Below, in pieces: positions 1 through 10,969 of a stretch of 64,000 nucleotides of DNA (positions are counted from its first letter, which is position 1; every line of letters starts with the position of its first letter). The translations under genes were made by a program, and so were the position numbers. The notes below the pieces were generated by a model. It was not told where the DNA came from. It saw only the letters and a program-made list of their open reading frames with translations, and made no database searches. Source of the stretch: Ailanthus altissimus (Eukaryota > Streptophyta > Magnoliopsida > Sapindales > Simaroubaceae). Location: assembly GCA_946807835.1 (NCBI GenBank), contig OX327683.1:8871001-8935000 (forward strand), given 5' to 3'.

Positions 1-330
1 TTGTTTGGACAAGAATTGAGATGAATCTAAAAGAGAAGAATCACAAGAAGTCTAGAACGTGTATGATACGCATGAAAAAATCTAGGACGTGTAGGATACA
101 AAGGGGGAAGCGAAATGGAACTCGAAGAGGCGAAGGAAGTGAGAAAAAGTGCCGAAGCTGGAAACATGGTTGAGCACCGCGACGCCCAGAACAGAAACTC
201 AGCGCTGGCTGCGACTAACTCAGCGCCAGAGTGGGCAGAGTCAGTTTCTGTTCTCGATTTCTGAGTTTTGAGATGTTTTGGACTTTTAAAATAAGTGAAC
301 TCTTACTCTAATAAAGATTAGAGGTGGTAG
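1..330 (+). repeat. Left part of an old SIRE-like copia LTR
   Basis: There is no open frame. The text at 170-240 is unusually GC-rich and holds several GCGC-containing units such as CTCAGCGCTGG and CTCAGCGCCAG, the kind of cluster seen again in other LTRs of this window. It stops exactly where the F1(+) element begins. The continuation lies at 10515, where a TATA-like stretch and a transcribed-looking LTR segment resume. The left end lies outside the window. Assignment to a SIRE-like LTR rests on the 10515-10969 part; this part alone would not identify it. Confidence 0.5.
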
Positions 331-580
331 TGTTGAGATTTGTGCTTACATGACAACTTATTATGTATGAATATTTGTTTAATATTTATACTAGTATTAT
401 CATTTTATTAAATTGATAATTATATTTTATATATGGTAAGATGTTTGTAACGTTTCAGATATTGTATAATCTGAAAGAGTTCAGATCTGGTCTAAATGAG
501 TTTAGATCAGTGCTAAGAATTAATAACGCTGAGAGTTATAAATGCTAAGAGTTAGCACTAATAAGAGTTTTCAAGTTATA

Positions 581-634
581 AGAGTTAACGATATCTAAAG
601 AGTTAACGATATCTAAAGAGTTAACGATATCTAA
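581..634 (+). repeat. Three tandem copies of an 18-bp unit
   Basis: AGAGTTAACGATATCTAA occurs three times head to tail without mismatch. The matching place in the 3' LTR (about 9031) has a single copy, so the expansion happened after or during the last insertion. Confidence 0.9.
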
Positions 635-1259
635 AGAGTTAGAGCCTTATCTGAAATGGGATAAAGACCTGAGAATATATTAGTAATGACGTAATTGCAA
701 AGAATTACAAATAGTACTAAAAAATATCATTATACAAATATGTTCTCAAATATTATGTTCTTGATCATCACTGATGTTGGTCTGTTAGTGAATACCTTAA
801 TAAATATATAGATCGGTGTATGTTTATATCTAAATAGTCCAGATTATTAGTCTTAACAGACCATGAGTTTAATGGAAGCTCGTATAGAGATATAGGTATT
901 CAGTAAGGACTGGATACTGAACAAACTTACAAAGACCTTCAATAGACATCCCATAAAGCCGCCAATGGAGGGTCTTTCGAGTTGAGTAATATTCGTGGTC
1001 CTTTGACCTGAGTGCTACAATGGACTTGTGAGTGATCCACCATACTTTGGTTCTACACATATTAGAAACCTTTTATGGTCTGACCGCTGGGTGTCACTGG
1101 GTATGGTCTGATGGTTATAGAGTTCGGTGTGCATAGATATGGGATCCATCAGCTCATTTGGATGAGTAATATATCATAATGCTCTAAGATTGTATTTCAA
1201 AAAGTCTTATGGCCATAAGTAGTAATTCCTAGGAAAATAGTTTAACCCTAGAGATAAAT

Positions 1260-2878
1260 TGTAGGGGATCAACTGTGTACAACTGTATGCATGTGCTAGT
1301 GTATTTATTACAAAATACGCATCTAATACATATTTTAATGCAGCGGAATTATAAAATATATAATTAACACACTTATCATTTATTAATCAAATTGATATAT
1401 AAATGATAAAATTGAGAAATTATCAGTATGTGTAACGTTTTACACGTATTCTTTCGGAGTCTGCCTAGAGTTATACTCGTTCTCAGTTCTAATTATCCAC
1501 TTGGTGGACTTGATAATCTAGAATAGCAACTCCTGAACTCAACATAGGATTAACTCTTAACCCATTTTTTGGCCGGTTCTAAACTTACTCTATCTTTCTC
1601 ATGGTGCAAAATAAGAAGAAAATAGAAGCAACAATTGCTTCTTCTTTCCCGAGAACAAGAACGGAAATGGAAAAAGGAAAAATAACCCTTTTAATTTCCT
1701 TTTTTATTTTAATTCATCTTACCCATTTTCGTTTGTTTCACACATATATATCTCTTTTGCATTTAAAAACAATATTAAAATATAATATTAATGTAATAGC
1801 CATAGGTGGCAAAAAAATAATAATAAATAAAAAAATAATAATATTATATATATAATGCATGACAACTATCATGCATTATATATATTATATTATTATCAAT
1901 ATAATATTATAAAATAATATATTTTATTAGAGATATTTAATTCTTTAACATTTAAATAATTAAAGTGTGAAATGATCATTTTACCCCTCATGTATAGTTA
2001 CCAAGTATATCTTTTAGCGGGTCTCACCAAATCTCATACTTGGATAAACTCAACCGAGGGTACACAATGCGTCACGTGTCACTTTATAATTAGTAAATAA
2101 TAATTATTGACTAATTGTTGTATTTAACACTTAAATACTGACACACACATATTTTCGTGATTACGTTGGATATTACTAGATTAAACAATTTAATCCAGTA
2201 CTCTGCCCCAATGCATAACGAGTACATTCCATATTGCGGGACTCCCTAGGTCCACGCTCGATTGGTCAAATGAAACTATTCTATAAGTCCATGAGCCATG
2301 CCTCACGCATACGTCACGAATATTACAAATTGACGCGTTGAATCATACAAGTTGAGGTTACGACGCATACATATAGTTATTCCATCACATATATCTTGGA
2401 TGCGCGGGCACATAGATCCACACCGTCAAATTTCATATGCTCATCCATAAACCTATCTCCAAAATAGTATCTTAATAGTACAATATGAGCAAAACTCCTT
2501 GTCATATTATTTAACCCATGGAAACACCTTTTCGGGTTAACTGCTTACGGCCATAAGACTTTTCTGAGATACTATCTTGGAGCATCTAGATATATCACTC
2601 CCTATGAGAGTTGATGGATCTTATATCTGTACACACCAGACTCCATGAGTATCGGACCATACTTAGCGACACCCAGCGGTTAGACTATAAAAGGTCTTTG
2701 ACATGCGTGAAACCAAAGTATGGTGGATCATTCACAAGCCCACCGTGGTGCTCAGGTTAGAGGACCAAGTATACTACTCAACTCGAGAGGACCTTTCATT
2801 GACGGCAACATAGGATGTCTATTGAGGTCCTCATGAGTCTGTTTAGTACTCAGTCCTAACTGAATACTTGTATGCCAA
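1260..2878 (-). repeat. F1-type LTR nested in reverse orientation, truncated
   Basis: It begins TGTAGGGGATC, matching the reverse complement of the terminal GATCCCCGACA of the solo F1 LTR at 44800-44810. It then follows the reverse complement of F1 LTR sequence to about 2878, where text resembling 884-910 in reverse ends. The TGTTGAG end is missing, so one side was lost. The segment at 2510-2878 is an inverted copy of about 884-1250. An AT-rich palindrome around 1846-1886 (arms containing AATGCATGA and TCATGCATT) lies inside. The open frame at 1601-1855 falls in this LTR and is not a gene. Confidence 0.75.
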
Positions 2879-3549
2879 ATACTATTTAAATAAATTATAT
2901 AATAAATAAGTAAATAAATAATATTATTTATTTATTTGTTTATTAATTTGGTTTAGGTGGGAGACATATACCTAATTAGGTATAATTGCCATCAAATATT
3001 ATTTTTTAGTTTTTTGGTTACTTAATCAATTTTGGGAGTACTTGTGAAGTACTTACAACACCTAAACATTATTTTGAATAATTAATTAACAAATGGTGAA
3101 ACAACAAATTGTGTATAGAGAGAGAGATTTGAAGAGAGTTTGGTTTTTCAGAGTTTTTCTTTAAAAAAAGGGTTGTGAGAAAAACTAGAGAGAAAGAAAA
3201 ATAATTTCTTCTTATTTTTCTTTCAAGAAACAAAACCTTTGTTGCTGGAAATTCAATTACTGCTATTTTAGCTTCACAATCCCACCAGATTGTTGTGAAC
3301 TAGAATTGAACAAAAAAACACTTCAAGGTGAGCTCAAAGTTGGAGCTAGAAGAATCTAGAATTGAAATCTTTACCAAAGGTCATCAAAGGTATGTTTCTA
3401 TAATATTAAATTGTTAATGATTTAAGTTACATGTGCATATGTTGATTACATGCTTAATTCTGCTGCAAAATTTGTGTATATAATACATGTATTTAGTTTT
3501 TTTAACATGTACACAATCACACGCATACACCCTAAAACACGTTAACAAG

Positions 3550-3561
3550 TGGCATCAGAGC
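3550..3561 (+). other. Primer binding site of F1(+)
   Basis: TGGCATCAGAGC two bases after the 5' LTR. It differs at one base from the TGGTATCAGAGC complement of initiator methionine tRNA that plant copia elements use. Confidence 0.85.
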
Positions 3562-3683
3562 ATGTTTATTGTGTTTCTAGGTTGTTGGAATGTTATATGA
3601 AGTGTTTAGAATGACTAAAAATAGTAAAAATTATATTTTGAAGTGTTTAAAGTGTAGAAAAATAGTTTATGTCAAAACAACTC

Positions 3684-3912
3684 TGCGGCGCTAGGTACAG
3701 AACACTGGGGAGTTCAGTAGTAAATGCTGGGGCGATCTTTGGTGAACGCTGGGGCGTTCGTTATATAATGCCAAGGCGTTAAGGTTCTTAACATAAGGGC
3801 ATTGGAAGGGCAGAACCTTAAGGCGTTCACGTGTTAAATGCCAGGCATTCTTAATGATGAACGCAGGGGCATTCAAGTGTTGAATGCTAGGGGGTTCATA
3901 AGTCAGAAACCC
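3684..3912 (+). repeat. GC-rich island of degenerate palindromic modules in the F1(+) leader
   Basis: About eight imperfect copies of a 16-18 bp unit follow each other, the clearest being GAACGCTGGGGCGTTC at 3744-3759, in which GAACGC and GCGTTC pair. Others read AATGCCAAGGCGTT, AATGCCAGGCATTC and GAACGCAGGGGCATTC. The surrounding leader is strongly AT-rich. The other F1 element has a similar island at the same place, 37960-38220. Confidence 0.75.
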
Positions 3913-4338
3913 AAGCCGGTTAAGGTTGAAGACTAAAAAAAAAGAGAATTTTTTTTGGAGCATTATATTGTATAATGTTATAACGTTCAACTTTTAACAC
4001 TAATCATTCTGAACAATACACTTCAATTTAAAATTTTTGTATGTGAAGTTCATTTAATACAATTATAATTGTTATATTATTGTATTAAATGTTATAAATA
4101 TTTGTTTATACTTATTAATCACAATAGGAGCCTTATTAGTGGGGGTTAGTTGTGCTTGCATAAATAAATATTCTACTTGTAAACTAGATTCGTATAAAAT
4201 GCGAAAATTTATTATAATTGTTAATGGTAATAATAATTGTAATAATTATTAAAAAAATCTCTCTAATTGAGATTAAATAATATTATATAATGATCTGTCT
4301 TCTTAATATGGTATTAGACAGTTTACTTTGGTCTTTTC

Positions 4339-4630
4339 CAATATTGCTACAGCGTGAGGGATTAGTCGGGGTGATTCGGGCTATGTCGGTTAAACATGAG
4401 ATCAGGCAAATATATGCGAATGTATTGGCCAATATTGTTACAACATGAGGGTTATACTGATGACATATATTTGATGATTGACAAGTTAATCTAGAATACA
4501 CTTATCCAATATTATTATAGTATGAAGATAAGGTGTAATTAAGATCAGTGGTAAGAGTTGCACAAGATGCAATTGACAAAAGTTGTCTACCTTTTAGGTT
4601 TACAAAGGTCAATATTGCTACAGTGTGAGG
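4339..4630 (+). repeat. Four-copy leader motif array, F1(+)
   Basis: AATATTGCTACAGCGTGAGG and close variants start at 4340, 4431, 4508 and 4611, so the intervals are 91, 77 and 103 bases. The copies lie between the primer binding site and gag. Spacing in the F1(-) element is 92, 77 and 103. The rest of the leader at 3562-4850 has no coding potential that I can see. Confidence 0.85.
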
Positions 4631-4850
4631 TTAGAGTAAAATATGAATGGGATCCACTTCTCACTGTATAGCTTAAAAAATCTAAAACTATTATTTTCTT
4701 GTTTGAGAGATTAAAGTGATTATGTAAAATAGTGGGAGGACGTTTTTAGATTAAAAAAAAGTATAATTGTTATACCTATGATCTAAAATGTTATTTATTA
4801 GCAATTGAAATATTCCGCAAATATATTTTCTTTTGTCTTATCAAGATCAA

Positions 4851-5760
4851 ATGGCTTCAAGTAACCTACTAGTTTATATCCTTGATGCGCACCAACTTAA
4901 AAATATAGAAAATTATGTTGGTTGGCTTATGAATCGTACCAACTCAAAGATGTAGAAAATTATGTTGGTTAGCTTATGAATTGCACCAACTTAAAGATGT
5001 AGGAAATTATGTTGGCTGGCTTATAAATCTCAGAATAGTTTAGGATTCTGAGAAGGTTAGATATATAATTGATCAGCATCTGCCCTGAGCCGTCTCTGAT
5101 GATGCTTCTCCAAAAGAAAAGGAGACATATCAGAAATGGTTGGATGATGATTTAAAAGTCAAATCATATATTCTCGGCTCAATGTCTATGGAGCTCCAAA
5201 GGGAATATGTCCACATAAACAGTGCTGGGAGTATAATGCTCCACCTGAAAGAGTTGTTTGGTGATCGGCCTCAAGTTAAAATATACAGGTTTACCAAATC
5301 TCTCTTTCAAGCTAAACTACCCGAGGGCAGTCCAGTGAGTCTCTATGTCCTTAAGATTATATCTTATTGAGATGTTAGAAACTATGGATATCTCACTGAA
5401 CAATATATTGAAGAATAATATGATTCTCCAATCATTTTCAGGGTCATTTGTACATTTCATTATGAACTTCAATATGCAATGATTGACCATTACTTATGTT
5501 GATCTGCATAACATGCTGAAAATAGATTAAGAGGACATGAACAAATGAAGCACGACCCTCTATATTTAGGGTGCTTCATCTTCTGTCCCGAAGAATTCTA
5601 GGAAGTTCAAAGGGAAGAATAAAAAGAAAGCAAAGTATGCTCCCAAAATGGGTCCTCAAAAGCAACACATGTCGAAGCCCTAACATAAGAATAAAATAAA
5701 AGAAAAATATTTCCATTGTAGTAAGGATGGGCATTGAAAATGGAACTGCCCAAAAAACCT
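4851..5760 (+). pseudogene. Decayed gag of F1(+)
   Basis: ATG at 4851 opens MASSNLLVYILDAHQL, similar to the F1(-) start at 37094. The frame is lost within 110 bases by a 47-bp tandem triplication. The best preserved part, 5140-5370, reads LDDDLKVKSYILGSM and ends in KLPEGSPVSLYVLK, the copia Gag core (UBN2/retrotran_gag class). A CCHC zinc knuckle follows near 5707-5755, read FHCSKDGH-stop-KWNC: the expected Trp codon is TGA (5735-5737) and the first Cys is Tyr. Gag would package the element RNA into cytoplasmic particles; this copy cannot make it. Confidence 0.85.
4891..5031 (+). repeat. 47-bp tandem triplication inside gag
   Basis: ACCAACT(T/C)AAA... starts at 4891, 4938 and 4985, giving three copies of 47 bp with few mismatches. 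As 47 is not a multiple of three, the expansion itself breaks the gag frame. The F1(-) gag has a single copy at this place. Confidence 0.85.
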
Positions 5761-5829
5761 TGCCACGATTAAGAAGACCCTCTTAGCTATGCATTTGCCT
5801 ATCATTGAAATTTCTTTAGCATTTGATGC

Positions 5830-7330
5830 TAATACTAACTAGGTATTAGATACTGTTTGTTCTTTTCATATCTGCAATGTGTTGTAGGGTCTGAAGGAAG
5901 TTAGACTATTACAGCTTGGAGAAGTACAACTTCGTGTTGGAAATGAAGTTTTCCTACAGGTCGTGGTTATTGGACATTTTAATTTACTTCTTCCATGTAA
6001 TAAATTTATTGTATTAAATAATTATTATTATGTGCCAAACATTATTCGGCAAATTATTTTCATTCCTGTATTGGACAATGAGGGATATCATATGTATGTA
6101 TGGAACCGTTCCTTATGTTTGTATGATTTGGATAATATTTTATTAGTTAAATGTCAGTTGATTAATGTCCATTATATATTAGATATAATATAAAATATTA
6201 TAAATGTACAGGTGAATGCTGATAATAACTCGAAAACATTAAATAATACGAAATTGTGGCATATGAGATTAGGTCATATAGGTGTAAAATGCCTAACCCA
6301 TCTAGTTAAGGATGGCCAGATACCTAATCTGACCATATAGTCTTATCTAGTTTGTGAATCTTGTATTAAAAAAAAATGATCATAGCTTCATTTATTGGTG
6401 TTGGACACTGCGCCACTGATTTATTGAAACTTGTACATAATGATGTATGTGGTCTAATGAATCATACTGCAATAGGTGGCTTTCAATACTTTGTTATCTT
6501 TATTGATGATCTATCACATTTTGGATATGTGTTTCTCATAAAACACAAGTAGAAACTTTTGAAAAGCTCAAAGAGTTTCGAATCGAAGTATAGAAACAAA
6601 CTGGAATGTATATTACATGCATTCGATCAGATCGAGGTGGTGAATACATGAGTAGTGAATTTTTAGATTATTTAAAGTAGAATGAGATTCTCACTTAGTA
6701 TAGTCCTTCAAGTACTCTATAACACAATGATGTTTCAAAGAAAAGGAATCAAACTTTATTGGATATAGTCCCATCGATAATGAGCTTCACCGATCTCCCT
6801 GAATATCTATAGGGCTATGCTCTAGAAACTGCTGCTCATATATTGAATAGAGTTTCATCAAAAGCTGTTCTTTCTACTCCTTATGAGATATAAAATGGAA
6901 GAAAATCGAGTCTTAAATATATTAAGATTTAGGGCTGTCCTGCTTACGTAAAAGTTATACAACAGGATAAACTTGCACTTAAAAGATACAAGTATCGGTT
7001 CATTGGGTATCCTAAGAATTCAACGGGGTACCAGTTCTATAATACTAAGGAACGAAATGCTTACGTAAAAGTTACGCAATAGGATAAACTTGCACCTAAA
7101 AGATACAAGTATCGATTCATTGGGTATCCTAAGAATTCAATGGAGTACCAGTTCTATAATCCTAAGGAGCGAAATGTGTTTGTTACTCGAAATGTCACTT
7201 TTCTAGAGAAACAGTTTCTCATAGATCATGGAGATTGTAGAAAAATTGAATTAGATGAACTTAATCGAGATGCAAATGAACTAATGATAGAACCTCAGGC
7301 TCAATCGAACAAAATACCTTTGACGTAGGT
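5830..7330 (+). pseudogene. Decayed protease and integrase of F1(+)
   Basis: The protease core reads stop-VLDTVCSFHICN around 5840-5876: the conserved Trp is TAG (5840-5842) and the DTG/DSG triad is DTV. The integrase zinc-binding part reads LWHMRLGHIG near 6255, with VCESC near 6350. The core begins FIDDLSHF near 6500. IN-core Trp is TAG at 6810-6812. A 117-bp tandem duplication sits at 6941-7174. The C-terminal part (7140-7328) still reads as an open stretch of 62 codons. Integrase would insert the cDNA; here stops and indels abolish it. An open frame at 5963-6193 covers the region between protease and zinc-binding domain. Confidence 0.85.
6941..7174 (+). repeat. 117-bp in-frame tandem duplication in integrase
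   Basis: TGCTTACGTAAAAGTTA begins at 6941 and again at 7058, so the unit is 117 bp (39 codons). The two units differ at only a handful of positions. The duplicated text is the conserved segment around LKRYKYRFIGYPKNS, just after the catalytic core. Confidence 0.9.
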
Positions 7331-8749
7331 TAGAAAGGATATTAAGGCCACCTGAAAGGAATGGTTCAATACTTGAATGTGCTTTTGGTGTTTTCTTGAT
7401 TGAAGAAAATGATCTTTTAACTTGTAGAGAAGCGATGTTGGAGGAAACCTTCTTATCAGTAGCGATGCTTAAGTCAATTCAAATTTTACTGGCAATTACC
7501 GTATATTATAATTATGAAATTTGGCAAATGGATGTAAAAATGATGTTCTTAAATGTATATCTTGAAGAAGAAATTTATATGGAACAACTTGAAGGTTTTA
7601 TATCTAGCCAAACTTTTGGTTTAGTATACAAACTAAAGAAGTCTATTTATGGACTTAAACGATCTTTCCAAAGTTGGAATCTTCGTTTTAATGAAGTAAT
7701 TAGTGGGTCTGGTTTCATCAAGAATAAAGAATAATCATGTGTGTATAAAAGGAGTAGTGGTAATATGGTAGTCTTTTTGGTTTTTTTATATGGATGACAT
7801 ACTTATTATCGAAAATGATATTGGTATATTACAGTCAATTAAAAGCTACCTTAGTAAGAATTTCTCCATGAAGGATTTGGGAGAGGTTTCCCATATACTA
7901 GATATAAAGCCTTTTAGAGATAGAGCTAGGAAGCTTATAGGACTCTCTAAATCATTATACATAAATAATGTCTTGGAAAAATATAATTTTAGTAACTGTA
8001 AGACAGTTAATATACATTTTAGACATGATGTTTATCTTTCGAGGAAGATGTATCTTCAAAGTGAAGATGAAAATGTTAGAATGTCTAATATACCATATGC
8101 ATCAGCTGTAGGAAGCTTGATGTATGCCATGATATGTACGAGACCTAACATCAGTAGGGCTATAAATGTTACAAGCCGGTATCAGTCTATCCAGGCGAAG
8201 GCCATTGGATGACTGTGAAACATGTCCTCAAATATCTTAAAGGTACTAAGGACAAGTTTATGATATATAAAAAAAGTAACTTACAAATGAGAGAATACAC
8301 ATATTTAACTTCTAGTCTAATCTAGATGATAGAAAGTCTAAAACTAGATATGTATTCATTCTCAACGATGCTTCATTAGTTGGAAGAGCAACAAATAGTC
8401 ATTTACAGTTGATTCCACAATAGAGGTAGAATAAATTGCAGCTTCAGAAGCAGTAAAGGAAGCAGTATGGATACATAAATTTGTCGTTGAACTTGGAATA
8501 ATTCCAAGTGCAATGGATCCTATACCATTAGTTTTCGACAACAACGGAGCCATTACACAAGCTAAAGATCTGAGAGCACACCAAAAGTCTAAGCATGTGA
8601 AAAAAAAATACCATATCATTAGAGAAATCTTGGCCAGAGGAGATGTAATAGTTTATAGAGTAAATTTTATAAATAATGTATCGGATCCATTTACTAAAGT
8701 CTTAGCTTCAAAAGTATTTGAAATACATGTTGAGTCAATGGGCATTTGA
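7331..8749 (+). pseudogene. Decayed reverse transcriptase and RNase H of F1(+)
   Basis: 7396-7734 reads IWQMDVKMMFLNVYLEEEIYM then LVYKLKKSIYGLK, the copia RT core; the usual KTAFLNG is KMMFLNV. The polymerase motif YMDDILI is intact at 7787-7807, in a new frame. 7790-8212 runs on through SMKDLGEVSHILDIK to CTRPNISRAIN. RNase H follows: 8513-8749 reads VFDNNGAITQAKD, HVKKKYHIIREI and VSDPFTK, ending at a TGA close to the polypurine tract. At least three frame changes separate the blocks, so no full enzyme can be made. Confidence 0.88.
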
Positions 8750-8768
8750 TACCATCGTGAATGACACT

Positions 8769-8783
8769 AAAGCAAGTGGGAGT
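8769..8783 (+). other. Polypurine tract of F1(+)
   Basis: AAAGCAAGTGGGAGT lies directly before the 3' LTR. It primes plus-strand DNA synthesis in copia elements. The same tract appears on the - strand at 31766-31781 in F1(-). Confidence 0.8.
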
Positions 8784-10514
8784 TGTTGAGATTTTTACTT
8801 ACGTGCCATCCCTTTATGTATGAATATTTGTTTAATATTTATATTAGTATTATCATTTCATTAAATAGTAAATTATATTTTATTTATGGTAAGATGCTTG
8901 TAACGTTTCAGACATTATATGATCTAAAAAAGTTCAGATCTGGTCTAAATAAGTTTAGATCAGTGCTAAGAATTAACAACGCTGAGAGTTATAAATGCTA
9001 AGAGTTAGCACTGATAAAAGTTATTAGGTTATAAGAGTCAGCGATATCTAAAGAGTTAGAACCTTGTCTGAAATAGGTCAGAGACCTGAGAATATATTAG
9101 TAATGACGTAATTACAAAAAGTTATAAATAGTGCTAGAAAATGTCATTATATAAATATATTCTCAAATATTATGTTTCTGATCTATCTTCACTGATGTTG
9201 GTCTGTCAGTGAATACCTTAATAAATATATAGATTAATGTATGTCTATATCTACATGGTTCAGATGATTAGTCTTAGTAGACCATGAGTTTAGTGAAAGC
9301 TCGTATAAAGATACAGGTATTCAGTAAGGATTAAATACTAAACAGACTCACAAAGACTTCCAATAGACATCTCATAAAGTCGCCAATTGAGGGTCTTTCA
9401 AGTTGAGTAGTATTCTTAGTCATTTAACCTGAGTGCCACGGTGGGCTTAGGAGTGATCCACCATATTTTGGTTCCACAAATGTTAGAAACTTTTTATGGT
9501 CTAACTATTGGGTGTCGCTGGGTATGGTCCGATACTCATGGAGTTCGGTGTGCATAGATATGGGATCCATCAGCTCATTTGGGTGAGTAATATATCTTAA
9601 TACTCTAAGATTATATTTCAGAAAGTCTTATGGCCATAAGGAGTAATTCACGGAAAAAAAGTTTAACCATATGGATAAATAATATTACAAAAGTGCTTGC
9701 AAATATTATTTATTGAAATACAATTCTAGAGATAATTTTCAGTTGGGCATATAAAGATTTGACGGTGTTGATCTTCATCTTCGCTCTACTCAGATATAAA
9801 TGATGGAGGAATAATACGAATATGTTATAACCTTAACTTGTATGATCTAACGCGCCGCTTTACAATATCCGTAACGTGTGTGCGGGCATTGTTTATGATG
9901 TATGAAGGAGTTCTATATGACAATTAAGGGGTGGACCTAGAGAGTCTCACAATATGAAATGTACTCATTGTGCATTAGAGCAACATTATGGATTGAACAG
10001 TTCCATCTTTGAAATTCTAGTAAACCGAAAATATATTTTAAAGTTCCTAGGATTATACACTTGTTTAGACTTAAATATTAAGTACATTATTTAATTAGTT
10101 AGTAAATTTAATTAGTTGGTAAGAGTTATTAACTAATTAAATGTTAACAAGTGGCACAATTTTGTTCCATGAATTCACCAATTAACTATGTTAATAAAAT
10201 AAAATATAATAAAAAAATTAATTATTAAAATAGTCTTTGAATAATTTAATAAATAGTATTTAAATAAATAATAATGTTACTTGTTTATTAATTTAGTTTA
10301 GGTGTGAGACATATACCTAATTAGGTATAATTACTACAAAATATTATTTTTTAATTTTTTGGTCACTTAATAAATTTTGGAAGCACCTATGAAATGCTTA
10401 ACATAGTTAAACATTATTTTGAATAATTAATTTTTTAAATTAATGTATATGATACAAATTTAATTTTTTCAACATGTACACAATCACATGCATACACTTT
10501 AAAATACGTTAATA
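8784..10514 (+). repeat. 3' LTR of F1(+)
   Basis: Starts TGTTGAG after the polypurine tract and ends ACGTTAATA, where the terminal CA has become TA. It carries the ungapped interior (about 9690-10260) that the 5' LTR has lost. A TATAAA-like promoter is not obvious. Small open frames here, such as 8783-9001, are not genes. Confidence 0.85.
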
Positions 10515-10969
10515 AGTAGGCACGAAATAACTCATATATAAACTCTTGTATACTTTTTAGTTGAGATTAAATATTAAGAAAGACTCTGAGTGAGGGAAGA
10601 ACTAGATAAACACTAAGTGCTTGTGTGCACTAAGGTGGAACTGTTGTTTGAGTGTTCATTACTCGTGAAGAATAAAGGTACACTAAATATTAGATCCTTT
10701 TGAGAGTTCTTTATTTGATTTTTCTTGTAAAATCTTTAGGGAGTTAATAAGGGAGGATAGGATCCTTAGATCCATTGTGGACGTAGGCAATTGACCGAAC
10801 CACGTAAGTGATTGTGTTGTATTTTTTATTCTCTACTTTGAGTTCTTACTATTTTTGTTTGATATCCATATTATTCTGCTATGCAAACAGATTAGAGTTT
10901 AAATTTAAATTTGATTAGAGTTCTTCACTTTAATCTAATCTCACGAAAAAAATGACGATTCCTTCGACA
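10515..10969 (+). repeat. Right part of the SIRE-like LTR
   Basis: The text has a TATA-like stretch (CATATATAAACTC, 10530-10542) and then the phrase TTGTGGACGTAGGCAA with GAACCACGTAAG (10775-10810), which I recognise as typical of SIRE/Maximus copia LTRs. The same phrases occur in reverse at about 62700 in the F4 LTR. It ends about 10969 with TTCGACA. No primer binding site follows, so this is a solo or truncated LTR. Its left part is 1-330. Confidence 0.6.

Larger units (their letters stand above)
331..3547 (+). repeat. 5' LTR of F1(+), chimeric
   Basis: Positions 331-1259 match 8784 to about 9690 of the 3' LTR, and 2879-3547 match its last 250 bases or so plus additional leader-like text. 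The middle (1260-2878) is not the expected LTR interior but a second F1-type LTR in the opposite orientation. The end GTTAACA is followed two bases later by the primer binding site. The LTR is therefore about 3.2 kb against 1.73 kb for its partner. The 18-bp unit at 581-634 is present three times here and once in the 3' LTR. Confidence 0.8.
331..10514 (+). mobile_element. Ty1/copia LTR retrotransposon, family F1, + copy
   Basis: Order on the + strand: 5' LTR (331-3547), primer binding site (3550), leader, gag, protease, integrase, reverse transcriptase, RNase H, polypurine tract (8769-8783), 3' LTR (8784-10514). Integrase before reverse transcriptase places it in Ty1/copia. LTRs start TGTTGAG; the 5' copy ends AACA and the 3' copy has decayed to AATA. 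Flanking 5-mers are GGTAG (326-330) and AGTAG (10515-10519), a target duplication with one mismatch. All coding parts are broken by stops and frameshifts, so the copy is not autonomous. It sits inside an older SIRE-like LTR. Confidence 0.9.

Noticed and set aside
1601..1855. 84-codon frame as a small gene
   Set aside because: It falls inside the reversed F1 LTR and ends in an AT-rich low-complexity run.
3550..3561. tRNA gene fragments at the primer sites
   Set aside because: Only 10-14 bases match tRNA, as expected of primer binding sites; no cloverleaf follows.
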